NCBI GenBank assembly: GCA_937995345.1 | Contig: CALKKS010000002.1 | Coordinates: 1 to 62,138 of the forward strand | Length of the DNA stretch: 62,138 nucleotides | From: an uncultured Collinsella sp. | GTDB taxonomy: Bacteria; Actinomycetota; Coriobacteriia; Coriobacteriales; Coriobacteriaceae | Direction: 5' to 3' | Shown here: positions 49,429 to 57,661 of the stretch, piece by piece | Layout of the letters: the number at the start of each line of letters is the position of its first letter | Position numbering within the stretch: position 1 is the first letter of the stretch | The notes under the pieces: generated by a model | Told to the model about the DNA's origin: nothing | The model's input: only the letters and a program-made list of their open reading frames with translations | Databases searched by the model: none | Made by a program: the position numbers and the translations under genes

Positions 49429-52400
49429 TATGCATTCACGACCTTTCCGGTTTCGCGATCGAGTTTTTGCGAGACGACGCGACTGACGCCGTCGGCTTGC
49501 ATCGAGACGCCGTAGAGAACGTCAGCATCCTCCATAGTACGGCGCTGATGCGAGATTACCAAGAGCTGCGTATCGGAACGCAGCACATCGAGGGCGCCGA
49601 TGAGCTTGGACAGGTTGGCGTCGTCGAGCGCAGCCTCGACCTCGTCCAGCACATAGAACGGCACTGTGCGCGTACGGTACACGGCAAAGAGCAGGGCGAG
49701 CGCCGTCAGGCTCTTCTCGCCACCCGACATGAGCATCATCTTGGTGATGCGCTTGCCGCGCGGCTGCGCCACGACCTCAATGCCCGTCTCGGCCGGATGC
49801 TCGGGATCGGTCATCTCAAGATGGGCTTGACCGCCCGGGAAGAGCATGGCGAAAATCTCGCGGAAATTCGCATCAACCTTCTCAAACGTCACCAGGAACG
49901 CCTTGCGCATCTTACGGTCGATCGCCACGGTGATCTTGGTGAGCGCCTTGCGCGCGCTCTCAAGATCGGCCAGCTGCTCCTCGATGTAATCGGCACGGCG
50001 CTTGAGCTGCTCGTACTCCTCCATGGCGACCTGGTTCACAGGACCCAGGTTGTTGATCTGGCGCACGAGTTGGTTAAGCTCGCGCTCGGCGGCGTCGCGA
50101 TCGGTGGGTGCCGGCAGCATGAGCGCTTCCTCGAGCACCGTGGTACCGTCGGCGGTGATGGCCTTGATGGCTGCCTCGACCTGCACCTCGAGCTTGCCGC
50201 GCGCCACCTTGAACTCATTTTGCGTCGCGGCGGCAACATCGACCCTCTCTTTGGCGCGGGCGACCTCGCTCTTGGCGTCCTCGATGGTCTTCTTAAGTGA
50301 AGCCGAGTCCGCCTCCTCAAGCGTTGCCTGATCGCGCAGGCGCGCAGCCCAGTCCGAGGCGCGCTCCAACAGGGCAGAATAGCGCTCGTGCATGGGATCG
50401 ACACGAAGGCGCAGCAGCTCGAGCGAGCGCGAGGCCTGACGCGTCCCGCGGATACGACGGTCGATACCCTCCAGGCGATGCTCAAGATCGGGCACGCGGC
50501 CCTTCAGCGAACGAAGGCGCTCGCTCGTCTGAGCCAGGCGCACCTTAGCGTCGGCGAGCTTACCGGCGGCCTCGGAATCGTCACGGCGCACGCGATCGAG
50601 TTCGTCGTTGGCCTCGGCAATCTGTAAGCCCAAGTCGCTCGCCTGCGCACGGGCCTCGTCACGCGAACGAGTAAGTTCGTCCACGCGCGGACGCGCAGCG
50701 CGAACGGCCTCTGCGGCCTGCTCGCGACGCTTGGAGATGCGCACGCGCTCGACCTCGGCATTGTTGGCACTCTGCTCCAGGCGGCCGATCTCGGACAGCA
50801 GCGAGCGACGCTCGCCCTCAAGACGGGCGATCTCGCCGGCAGCATCGCCCTCGGCAGCACGGGCCTCCTCAACGGCAGTGTTGGCCTCGACGACCTGATC
50901 CGAAACATGCTCAAACACGGCAGCAAGATCGGGCTCCAGGCCTTCCAGCTCGCGGATACGACGCTTGCGCTCCAGGGCGCCCGAAGCCTCGCCGGCATCA
51001 AGCCCCACGCGAACCAGGCCGCCGCAGGCAACGCGGGCGCCATCGGGCGTCACGTAGGTCACACCGTCAACGACGGGCGCGGACAGCGCGGCAGAAAGGT
51101 CATCGACCACGTAATAGCCGCCGAGCAATGCCTCGACGACCAGACCGTAGCCCGCACGCACGGACAGGCGATCAACAAGACGGGTACCGGCAGCACCCTC
51201 GGCGGCCGCAGAGCCGCTCACGCTGCGCGCCACCAGCAGCGCCTCGCCTGAGGCCTTCTTCTGGTCCAGGGCAGCGCGACCGGCGCGCTCGAGTGCGGCA
51301 GCGTTATCGAACAGCAGGGCATCGATATCGCCGGCAAGCAGCTGCTCAACCAGGCCCTCGAGCTCGCGAGGGGCTTCGAGCACGTCGCCCAGACGACCCG
51401 AGACATCGTCGCCCAGCGCGCCCACCAGACGGCTCACGAGCGGCGAGCTGTCTGCCATGCGGGCATCGAGCTTCTTTTGGCTGGCAAGCTCCGAGCGAAC
51501 CTCGGACAGCTTGTTGCGCGCCTCGCTCTCGCGGGCACGCAGGTCCTTGAGGGCAGCGCGTGCCGTCTCGGTGGCCTCGCGCGCATCGCTCTGGGCCTGA
51601 CGAGCCGCCTCAAGGGCGCTCTCAAGCTCCTCAGCACGGTCGCGGCGGCTATCAAGCGATGCTGTGACCTCCTCGAGCTGTTCATCGATCTGCTCCAGGC
51701 GCGAGGCATACATATTGTCCTCGACCTCGGCGTTGCTCAGAGAGTCCTTCACCTTGGCGAGCTCGAGCGCGGCGTTATCGGCCACACACTGCACATCGCG
51801 CTGCCCACGCGTAAGCTGCGAAATCTGATTGTCGAGCGCCACGCGACGCTCGTGGAGCGCGGCGGCGGCAGGGCCGGCGGCGTCAACGTCGTCCTGGGCC
51901 TGCATATGCGCGCCGGTCACTTCCTCGAGCTGGGCACGCGCATCCTCGAGCTCCTCGACCACGCGACGACGCTGATGCTCGGAGCTCGAGATCTGGCCGC
52001 GCATGTCGGACAGGCGCGACACCATGTTGTGGCCCTTTTCCTCGAGCAGGCGCATATCGGAGTTAATGCGACCGACCACATCTTGCATATGGCGGCGCTG
52101 CTCGCCCAAGTCGCCCACAAATAGGCCCTTTTCCTCGAGCATAACTTGGAGCTTCTCGAGCTCGCGCTCCTTTTCACCTAAGCGGTATTGCGCAAGCTCA
52201 AGCTCGGCAGCGCCCTCCTTGGAGCGGCTTTCCAGGTCGTTCCACTGCGACTGCAGCGAACGAAGCTCGTCGACGGCCAGCATCTGCGTAAGCTCGTTCG
52301 CGCGCGAGGACAGCTCTTTGTACTTGCGCGCGCGATCGACCTGACGCTCCAGCGGCCGCAGCTGACGGGCGATCTCCTTATTGATGTCGCGGGCACGGGT

Positions 52401-52964
52401 CAGGTGCTCGTCCATCGATTTAATCTTTTTGAGCGCACGTTCCTTACGACGCTTGTGCTTGGAGATGCCGGCGGCCTCCTCAATGAGGGCACGGCGCTCC
52501 TCGGGGCGGCTCTGCAAAATGGCATCGAGCTTGCCCTGGCTGATGATGGAATGCGTATCCTTGCCCAGTCCCGAATCGTGCAGGATGTCCTGGATGTCCA
52601 TCAGGCGGCACGGGCTCGAGTTGATGAGGTACTCGCTTTCGCCCGAGCGATACATGCGGCGGGTGATAGCCACCTCGTCAAAGTCGACAGGCAGCATATG
52701 GTCCGAATTATCGAGCACCAGCGTGACCTCGGCCACACCCACCGGCTTGCGCGCCGACGAGCCCGAGAAGATGACGTCCTCCATGGCCTGGCCGCGCAGC
52801 TGCTTGGCGCTCTGCTCGCCCAGGACCCACAGAATCGAGTCGGATATGTTCGATTTTCCCGAGCCGTTGGGACCGACGATGACGGTTAGGCCCGGCTCAA
52901 ACGTCATATGGGCGCGGTCGGCAAACGACTTGAACCCTTTGAGCGTGAGGGACTTGAGATACAC
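49428..52964 (-). CDS. smc: Chromosome segregation protein SMC
   Basis: Condensin ATPase that organises the chromosome. The 1178 residues have the full layout: Walker A GPNGSGKSN near 32-40, a coiled-coil arm, a central hinge with a Gly-rich patch, the return coiled coil, and a C-terminal signature LMSGGEKSLTALAL with Walker B FYVLDEVEAALDD. The start is GTG at 52964 after GAGG. It lies ten bases downstream of rnc, the conserved rnc-smc-ftsY cluster. Confidence 0.97.
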   Translation of the reverse strand: MYLKSLTLKGFKSFADRAHMTFEPGLTVIVGPNGSGKSNISDSILWVLGEQSAKQLRGQAMEDVIFSGSSARKPVGVAEVTLVLDNSDHMLPVDFDEVAITRRMYRSGESEYLINSSPCRLMDIQDILHDSGLGKDTHSIISQGKLDAILQSRPEERRALIEEAAGISKHKRRKERALKKIKSMDEHLTRARDINKEIARQLRPLERQVDRARKYKELSSRANELTQMLAVDELRSLQSQWNDLESRSKEGAAELELAQYRLGEKERELEKLQVMLEEKGLFVGDLGEQRRHMQDVVGRINSDMRLLEEKGHNMVSRLSDMRGQISSSEHQRRRVVEELEDARAQLEEVTGAHMQAQDDVDAAGPAAAALHERRVALDNQISQLTRGQRDVQCVADNAALELAKVKDSLSNAEVEDNMYASRLEQIDEQLEEVTASLDSRRDRAEELESALEAARQAQSDAREATETARAALKDLRARESEARNKLSEVRSELASQKKLDARMADSSPLVSRLVGALGDDVSGRLGDVLEAPRELEGLVEQLLAGDIDALLFDNAAALERAGRAALDQKKASGEALLVARSVSGSAAAEGAAGTRLVDRLSVRAGYGLVVEALLGGYYVVDDLSAALSAPVVDGVTYVTPDGARVACGGLVRVGLDAGEASGALERKRRIRELEGLEPDLAAVFEHVSDQVVEANTAVEEARAAEGDAAGEIARLEGERRSLLSEIGRLEQSANNAEVERVRISKRREQAAEAVRAARPRVDELTRSRDEARAQASDLGLQIAEANDELDRVRRDDSEAAGKLADAKVRLAQTSERLRSLKGRVPDLEHRLEGIDRRIRGTRQASRSLELLRLRVDPMHERYSALLERASDWAARLRDQATLEEADSASLKKTIEDAKSEVARAKERVDVAAATQNEFKVARGKLEVQVEAAIKAITADGTTVLEEALMLPAPTDRDAAERELNQLVRQINNLGPVNQVAMEEYEQLKRRADYIEEQLADLESARKALTKITVAIDRKMRKAFLVTFEKVDANFREIFAMLFPGGQAHLEMTDPEHPAETGIEVVAQPRGKRITKMMLMSGGEKSLTALALLFAVYRTRTVPFYVLDEVEAALDDANLSKLIGALDVLRSDTQLLVISHQRRTMEDADVLYGVSMQADGVSRVVSQKLDRETGKVVNA

Positions 52965-52974
52965 GGTTCCTCGC

Positions 52975-53700
52975 TTAAACAGGCTTCTTGTTGAGAATCA
53001 CGCCGTTAGTGGTGTAACCCATGCGGTCGAGCGCCTCGAGCGCAGCGGCTCCCTCGGCCTCCTTCTTGGAGGAACCGGTGCCGCGGCCCTGGCGAATACC
53101 GTCGATGAGCACCACGGCGGTAAAGGTCGGTGCGTGCGCCGGGCCTTCAGAGCCAACGAGCTTGTACGCCGGAGGCTCGTGGCCATCGGCTTGCACGCAC
53201 TCCTGCAAAAACGACTTGGGGTTCGCAGGATGCTCGGCACGCTCGGAGGCCAGATGAGGCTTAAGCGTACGGTGGATGAACTCCGCAGCCGCATCCCAGC
53301 CAGCATCCAGATACAGCGCGCCCACGAGCGACTCATAGACGTTCTCGAGCGCCGAGTGCAGGCCGCGCGCGCCGGTACCGGTCTCGGAGGCACCAAAGAT
53401 GATGATGTCGTCGATGCCCAGCTCATGGGATACCTCGGACAGCGTGGCACCCGAGACGAGCGACACCTTTAGGCGCGTAAGCTTGCCCTCGTCAAACTCG
53501 GGATAGGACTCAAAGAGCGAGCAGGCAACCACGGCACCCAAAATGGAATCGCCCAAAAACTCAAGACGCTCATAGCTCGCCGAGACGGGCTGACCTTCCA
53601 CGGCAGAGGGGTGCGTGAGCGCCGCGCGCAGCAGCACCTTATTATTGAACTCGTGGCCCAGGATTTCCTGGGCGCGCGCGAGTCGTTGAGATAAAGCCAA
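52975..53700 (-). CDS. rnc: Ribonuclease III
   Basis: Double-strand-specific RNase for rRNA and mRNA processing. The 241 residues have the signature YERLEFLGDSILG with catalytic acidic residues, the second acidic cluster in NVYESLVGALYLD, and a C-terminal dsRNA-binding domain ending GSSKKEAEGAAALEAL. The start is TTG at 53700, with GGAGG eight bases upstream inside the end of acpP. Confidence 0.96.
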   Translation of the reverse strand: MALSQRLARAQEILGHEFNNKVLLRAALTHPSAVEGQPVSASYERLEFLGDSILGAVVACSLFESYPEFDEGKLTRLKVSLVSGATLSEVSHELGIDDIIIFGASETGTGARGLHSALENVYESLVGALYLDAGWDAAAEFIHRTLKPHLASERAEHPANPKSFLQECVQADGHEPPAYKLVGSEGPAHAPTFTAVVLIDGIRQGRGTGSSKKEAEGAAALEALDRMGYTTNGVILNKKPV

Positions 53701-53703
53701 GAC

Positions 53704-53946
53704 TTAGGCCTCCCTGGCGTTTTCAATAGCGTCGACAGCGTCGGCGACAGAGTTGAGCGACAGCAGGGTCTCGTCATCGATCTCGAGGTCGAACTCGTCC
53801 TCGATGGCCGTCACCAGCTGCAGACGCTCGAGCGAATCGGCATCGAGATCGTCAAAGGTGGTCTCGTCGCTAATGTCGGCGACATCGACACCCAGCACAT
53901 CGGCGGCGACTTCGGCGATCTTATCGAAGATTTCGGAGCGGTCCAT
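53704..53946 (-). CDS. acpP: Acyl carrier protein
   Basis: 80-residue acidic helical carrier for fatty-acid synthesis. The phosphopantetheine-bearing serine is in DADSLERLQL (near residue 38). The flanking plsX and rnc give the common plsX-acpP-rnc order. The ribosome site is GAGAGGAAG. Confidence 0.95.
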   Translation of the reverse strand: MDRSEIFDKIAEVAADVLGVDVADISDETTFDDLDADSLERLQLVTAIEDEFDLEIDDETLLSLNSVADAVDAIENAREA

Positions 53947-54070
53947 AGCGCTTCCTCTCGTATTGCGTGAACATCAACGCGCTGGCGCCGCAAGCACAGC
54001 GCCAAGACACGGTTTTGATTCTACCCCACGACGCAGGCCGCGAGGCACATAACGGCGCTCTAACTCGCTC

Positions 54071-55090
54071 CTACAAAACGATCCCGTCCATAGAGTTGGC
54101 GACGTTCTCGACCAGTCCGGCGCGCACGGCCTCCGCCGCGGCGAGCGTACCGTTTTTGACGGCCTCGACCGAGGTGGCACCGTGGCCGATCAGGACCACG
54201 CCACGCAGACCCAGCAGAATGGCGCCGCCCTTAGCATCGCCCGAGAGCTTTGCCTTGATCTCGCGCATCTGCTTTTTGATGAGCAGCGCGGCAATCTTGG
54301 TGCCGAGCGAAGACATAAAGGCACCCTTGAGCTCCTGCAGCAAAAACTTGGCAGCGCCCTCGGTGGCCTTGAGTGCGATGTTGCCCGACATGCCGTCGGC
54401 GACCACGACGTCAAAATTGCCCGACGTAAGATCGGTGCCCTCGCAGTTGCCCACAAAACCGGGAACAGCGGCCTTCATGGCCGGGAAGCACGACTTGGTA
54501 AAGTTGGAGCCCTTCTCGTCCTCGGTGCCGTTGGCAAGCAGGCCCACGCGGGGATGCTCAATGCCCAAGACGACGCGCGCATAGGCAGTCCCCATCTGGG
54601 CAAAACGCACCATATCGTCCACCGTGACATCGGGGTTGGCACCCATGTCGCACAGGACCGTCAGGCCGCCGGCGCGGTTGGGCAGTGCATTGGTGAGACA
54701 CGGACGCACCGGCTGTTTCTTGCCCTCGGCCTGATACCTAAATGGCGTCACGTAGGCGGTAGCGGCAGCAGTCATGGCGCCGGTGGAGCCGGCAGAGAAG
54801 AAGGCGTCCGCGTTACCCTTCTTGATAGCGCGGCAGGCAAGCACGATCGAGGACTTGCGCTTGGTCATCACGGCTCGAATGGGATCGTCATCCATGGCGA
54901 TGACATCGGGCGCCTCCAAGGCCTCGACGCGAGCGTGAGCCGCGGCAAAGGGGTTCACGATCTCTGCGGGACCGACGGCCAAGACCTCGATATCGGGATC
55001 CGCCGCAAGCGCCGCCTCGATACCGTCGAGGACAACCTGAGGCTTCTCGTCTCCACCCACAACGTCTACACAAACGCGAACGTTACTCAT
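54071..55090 (-). CDS. plsX: Phosphate acyltransferase PlsX
   Basis: Makes acyl-phosphate from acyl-ACP, the first step of phospholipid synthesis with PlsY. The 339 residues include VCVDVVGGDEKP, SAGSTGAMTAA and CDMGANPDVTVDD. The ATG at 55090 has AAGGAG seven bases upstream; the ATG two codons earlier is too close to it. It is separated from rpmF by a terminator, so the rpmF-plsX pair is partly uncoupled. Confidence 0.95.
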   Translation of the reverse strand: MSNVRVCVDVVGGDEKPQVVLDGIEAALAADPDIEVLAVGPAEIVNPFAAAHARVEALEAPDVIAMDDDPIRAVMTKRKSSIVLACRAIKKGNADAFFSAGSTGAMTAAATAYVTPFRYQAEGKKQPVRPCLTNALPNRAGGLTVLCDMGANPDVTVDDMVRFAQMGTAYARVVLGIEHPRVGLLANGTEDEKGSNFTKSCFPAMKAAVPGFVGNCEGTDLTSGNFDVVVADGMSGNIALKATEGAAKFLLQELKGAFMSSLGTKIAALLIKKQMREIKAKLSGDAKGGAILLGLRGVVLIGHGATSVEAVKNGTLAAAEAVRAGLVENVANSMDGIVL

Positions 55091-55107
55091 ATACATACTC
55101 CTTATAC

Positions 55108-55137
55108 AAAAATGGCCGACTCATTGAGCCGGCCATT
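55108..55137 (-). terminator. Terminator between rpmF and plsX
   Basis: On the minus strand, AATGGCCGGCTCA pairs with TGAGTCGGCCATT, ending in TTTTTG. Because plsX starts only 18 bases beyond it, partial read-through is likely. Confidence 0.8.
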
Positions 55138-55177
55138 GTTGTTCCAGTTGGAACGGCATCGCATCCAGAGTATACCG

Positions 55178-55357
55178 TTACTCGGTAACGATAACCTCGC
55201 GGTCCTTGTAGAAACCGCAGCTGGGGCACACGTGGTGCGGGAGCTTGACAGCACCGCAACGGGGGCACGTGGACTGAGCCGCAGCCGAGATCTTCATGTT
55301 GGCGGAACGGCGGGTGTGAGTGCGGATACGACCCTGCTTTTGTTTAGGTACGGGCAT
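55178..55357 (-). CDS. rpmF: 50S ribosomal protein L32
   Basis: 59-residue ribosomal protein. It begins MPVPKQKQGRIRTHTRRS and contains two CxxC pairs (CPRC at 31-34 and CPSC at 44-47), so this is the zinc-binding form. The ribosome site is AAGGAAGG. It lies between DUF177 and plsX, the standard yceD-rpmF-plsX order. Confidence 0.97.
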   Translation of the reverse strand: MPVPKQKQGRIRTHTRRSANMKISAAAQSTCPRCGAVKLPHHVCPSCGFYKDREVIVTE

Positions 55358-55421
55358 AGTGACCTTCCTTATGAACTATCCAGTGTGGCGATTACGCGCA
55401 AGTAGCGATACTACCACAGTT

Positions 55422-55976
55422 TTACTCGTCAAGCTTGAGATTCTTCAATGCTGCAAATGGATTTTCCGTGGCAGCGGCCCATTCGGCCTCTGCTTGAGCG
55501 GCGCAATCGCATTGCTCGACGTTGAGATTGATGCCGCAAGTGGGGCATAAGCCGCGACAATCAGGCTTGCACAGGACAACGAACGGCGTATCCATGACGA
55601 CGGCGTCGTTGATGGGCTCACCCAGATCGACGATGCGATCCTCGCCCAGCAGCTCGTAGCCATCTTCGTAGGCCTCGGGGTCCTCGGGCTCGTTAAAGAG
55701 ATAGAATTCCTCGATCTCACCGGCAATATCAAACGAAGCGGGCTCCAGGCAACGGTCGCACTCACCGGTTGCGCGCGCGCGGACCATGCCCGTAAGCAGA
55801 ACACCGGTGCCGGCGTTGGTAAAGACTACATCGTAGTCAATGCCGTCCTGCAGCTGATACTCCTTCTCGCCCACCGTATAGGTGGCGACATCGACCTTGC
55901 CGGTCAGCGGATACGAGTCTCCGGGAAACTCGAGCTGCTCGGAAAGATCGACGGTAACGCTCGAGAACTCAGCCAT
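55422..55976 (-). CDS. DUF177 (YceD) family protein
   Basis: 184 residues of the family found next to rpmF, linked to 23S rRNA accumulation. Paired cysteines occur in ECDRCLEP and CKPDCRGLCPTCG, then CDC, suggesting zinc binding. The ATG overlaps the stop of the preceding coiled-coil gene (TAATG). The exact role is not established. Confidence 0.88.
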   Translation of the reverse strand: MAEFSSVTVDLSEQLEFPGDSYPLTGKVDVATYTVGEKEYQLQDGIDYDVVFTNAGTGVLLTGMVRARATGECDRCLEPASFDIAGEIEEFYLFNEPEDPEAYEDGYELLGEDRIVDLGEPINDAVVMDTPFVVLCKPDCRGLCPTCGINLNVEQCDCAAQAEAEWAAATENPFAALKNLKLDE

Positions 55977-56473
55977 TACCACTGACCATTCTGCTGGGCG
56001 GCACCCTCGTTGAGCTGCTGACGGCAACGGGTCACCGTGCCGGTCAGGCTCTTGAGGTTCTCCTCAAGGTGCGTAAAGACCTGCTCGGCGTAGTCCTCGG
56101 CGGCATAGCGCGTCTCGCGCTCATACTGCTGGGCACGGTCGCGAATATCGTCGGCCTGCTGCTGTGCTAAGCGGACGATCTCCTGCTCACCGGCAATGGT
56201 GAGGGCCTGCTGCTGAGCATCGGCGATGATGGAATCGGCCTGAGCGGCGGCGGAAGCCATAAGCTCCTCGCGCTCCTTGAGGATACGGCGGGACTTCTGC
56301 CATTCCTCGGGATAGCTCATGCGGATCTCGTCGAGGATGTTAAAGAAGACGTCGGCATCGATAACCTTCATCTGGGCGTTCTTGCCGAACGGCGTCTTAG
56401 CCTCTTCGATGAGCCCCTCGAGCTCGTCGACAAGACTCACGATCCTGTCGCCAGGAAAATTCTCGCCCGGCAT
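55976..56473 (-). CDS. Coiled-coil protein, SepIVA/DivIVA-like
   Basis: 165 residues. The N-terminal 50 hold GDRIVSLVDELEGLIEEAKT and a predicted short helix pair; residues about 55-150 are continuous coiled coil, rich in Gln, Ala and Glu. Sequence alone suggests only a DivIVA-like filament protein. Its place between coaD and DUF177/rnc is the position of sepIVA in mycobacteria, a septation and cell-wall regulator, which supports that assignment. The ATG at 56473 follows AAAGGAG. Confidence 0.62.
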   Translation of the reverse strand: MPGENFPGDRIVSLVDELEGLIEEAKTPFGKNAQMKVIDADVFFNILDEIRMSYPEEWQKSRRILKEREELMASAAAQADSIIADAQQQALTIAGEQEIVRLAQQQADDIRDRAQQYERETRYAAEDYAEQVFTHLEENLKSLTGTVTRCRQQLNEGAAQQNGQW

Positions 56474-56541
56474 CCGGTCTCCTTTCATAGGTAACATATC
56501 ATCGTGTTAGTTTACCACATGCCACCAGGCATTAAAAAACG

Positions 56542-57039
56542 TCACGAAAAGCGATGTTTGAGCGCCTTGACCACATTGGGCGGAACAAAATTAGAGACGT
56601 CGCTACCGAGCGAGGCAATCTGGCGAACCACCGAGCTCGAGATATAGCCGTACTGCGGCGCACTCATGACAAAGATGGACTCCAGCTCGTTATCCAGGCG
56701 GTAGTTGAGGTCGGCCTGCTGCAGCTCGTACTCAAAGTCGGTCATAGCACGCAGACCCTTGACCACGGCTCCCGCTCCCTGTTCGCGGGCAAAATCGACC
56801 AAGAGGCCGGTGAAGGGCAGAACCTCGACGCCGTCAATATCACCGAGCGCCTCACGGGCCAGCGCCACGCGCTCATCGAGCATAAAGGTGGTGCCGACGC
56901 CGTTTTTTCCCTGCGACTCGGCAACGGCCACGATCACGCTGGGGAAGATGCGGCGGGCACGGCGAATCACGTCGATGTGGCCAAACGTGATGGGATCGAA
57001 GGTGCCCGGGACGATTACGCGGTTAATGGTGTCACTCAT
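56542..57039 (-). CDS. coaD: Phosphopantetheine adenylyltransferase
   Basis: Fourth step of coenzyme A synthesis: ATP plus phosphopantetheine to dephospho-CoA. The 165 residues have the nucleotidyltransferase motif GTFDPITFGH near the start, VKGLRA and the ISSSVVRQIA motif. The ATG at 57039 has GGAGG six bases upstream, and the gene overlaps the end of rsmD by eight bases. Confidence 0.96.
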   Translation of the reverse strand: MSDTINRVIVPGTFDPITFGHIDVIRRARRIFPSVIVAVAESQGKNGVGTTFMLDERVALAREALGDIDGVEVLPFTGLLVDFAREQGAGAVVKGLRAMTDFEYELQQADLNYRLDNELESIFVMSAPQYGYISSSVVRQIASLGSDVSNFVPPNVVKALKHRFS

Positions 57040-57661
57040 GGGCATCCTCCGTGGGTGCGTCGCTATCGTTGTCATCATCCTCGCCGTTGCCAACCCAACG
57101 AAGCAGGTCGACCGAGGTAATGCCGTAACGCTTCTCGCGCACGATCTCAAAGCCTGCCGGATGCGCACCCGCATCGGCGGCAGCGTGCTCAAACAGCGCG
57201 TAGGCACCCGGTACCAGCAAGCCATGCTGAGCTAGTTTTTGCAGTAGCTCCTCGACCGGCTCGGCGCCAAAAGCATAGGGCGGGTCGAGCAGGACCAGGT
57301 CAAAGGGACCGCCCGGCACGCGGCCGCGCGAAGCGCTTGCCAGCACGTCGCCGCCCACCACACGCCAACGCGCACGGTCGCGGCACAGCGACTCGATATT
57401 CTTGGTAATCAGACGAGCAGCGTTGCGATCGATCTCGAACGTGGTGAGCGAGCGGGCACCACGCGAGAGCATCTCAATGCCCAAGGCACCGGAGCCGCCA
57501 AAGGCATCCAGCACGCGGACCTCGTCCAGATCGAAGTCGAATGCCGACATGACCATAGATGCGCACGCCTCGCGCACGCGATCGGTCGTGGGGCGGGTGA
57601 CATCGCGACCACGGGGCTCCTCGATCTTACGACCGCGCCATTCGCCGCCGATGATTCTCAT
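57032..57661 (-). CDS. rsmD: 16S rRNA (guanine966-N2)-methyltransferase RsmD
   Basis: 209 residues. The N-terminal MRIIGGEWRGRKI and RPTTDRVREA, the SAM loop VLDAFGGSGALGIE and the catalytic DPPY in LVLLDPPYAFG are all present. An acidic Asp-rich tail extends beyond the usual end. Its start overlaps the recG stop (ATGA); recG-rsmD-coaD is a common operon. Confidence 0.95.
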   Translation of the reverse strand: MRIIGGEWRGRKIEEPRGRDVTRPTTDRVREACASMVMSAFDFDLDEVRVLDAFGGSGALGIEMLSRGARSLTTFEIDRNAARLITKNIESLCRDRARWRVVGGDVLASASRGRVPGGPFDLVLLDPPYAFGAEPVEELLQKLAQHGLLVPGAYALFEHAAADAGAHPAGFEIVREKRYGITSVDLLRWVGNGEDDDNDSDAPTEDAHE

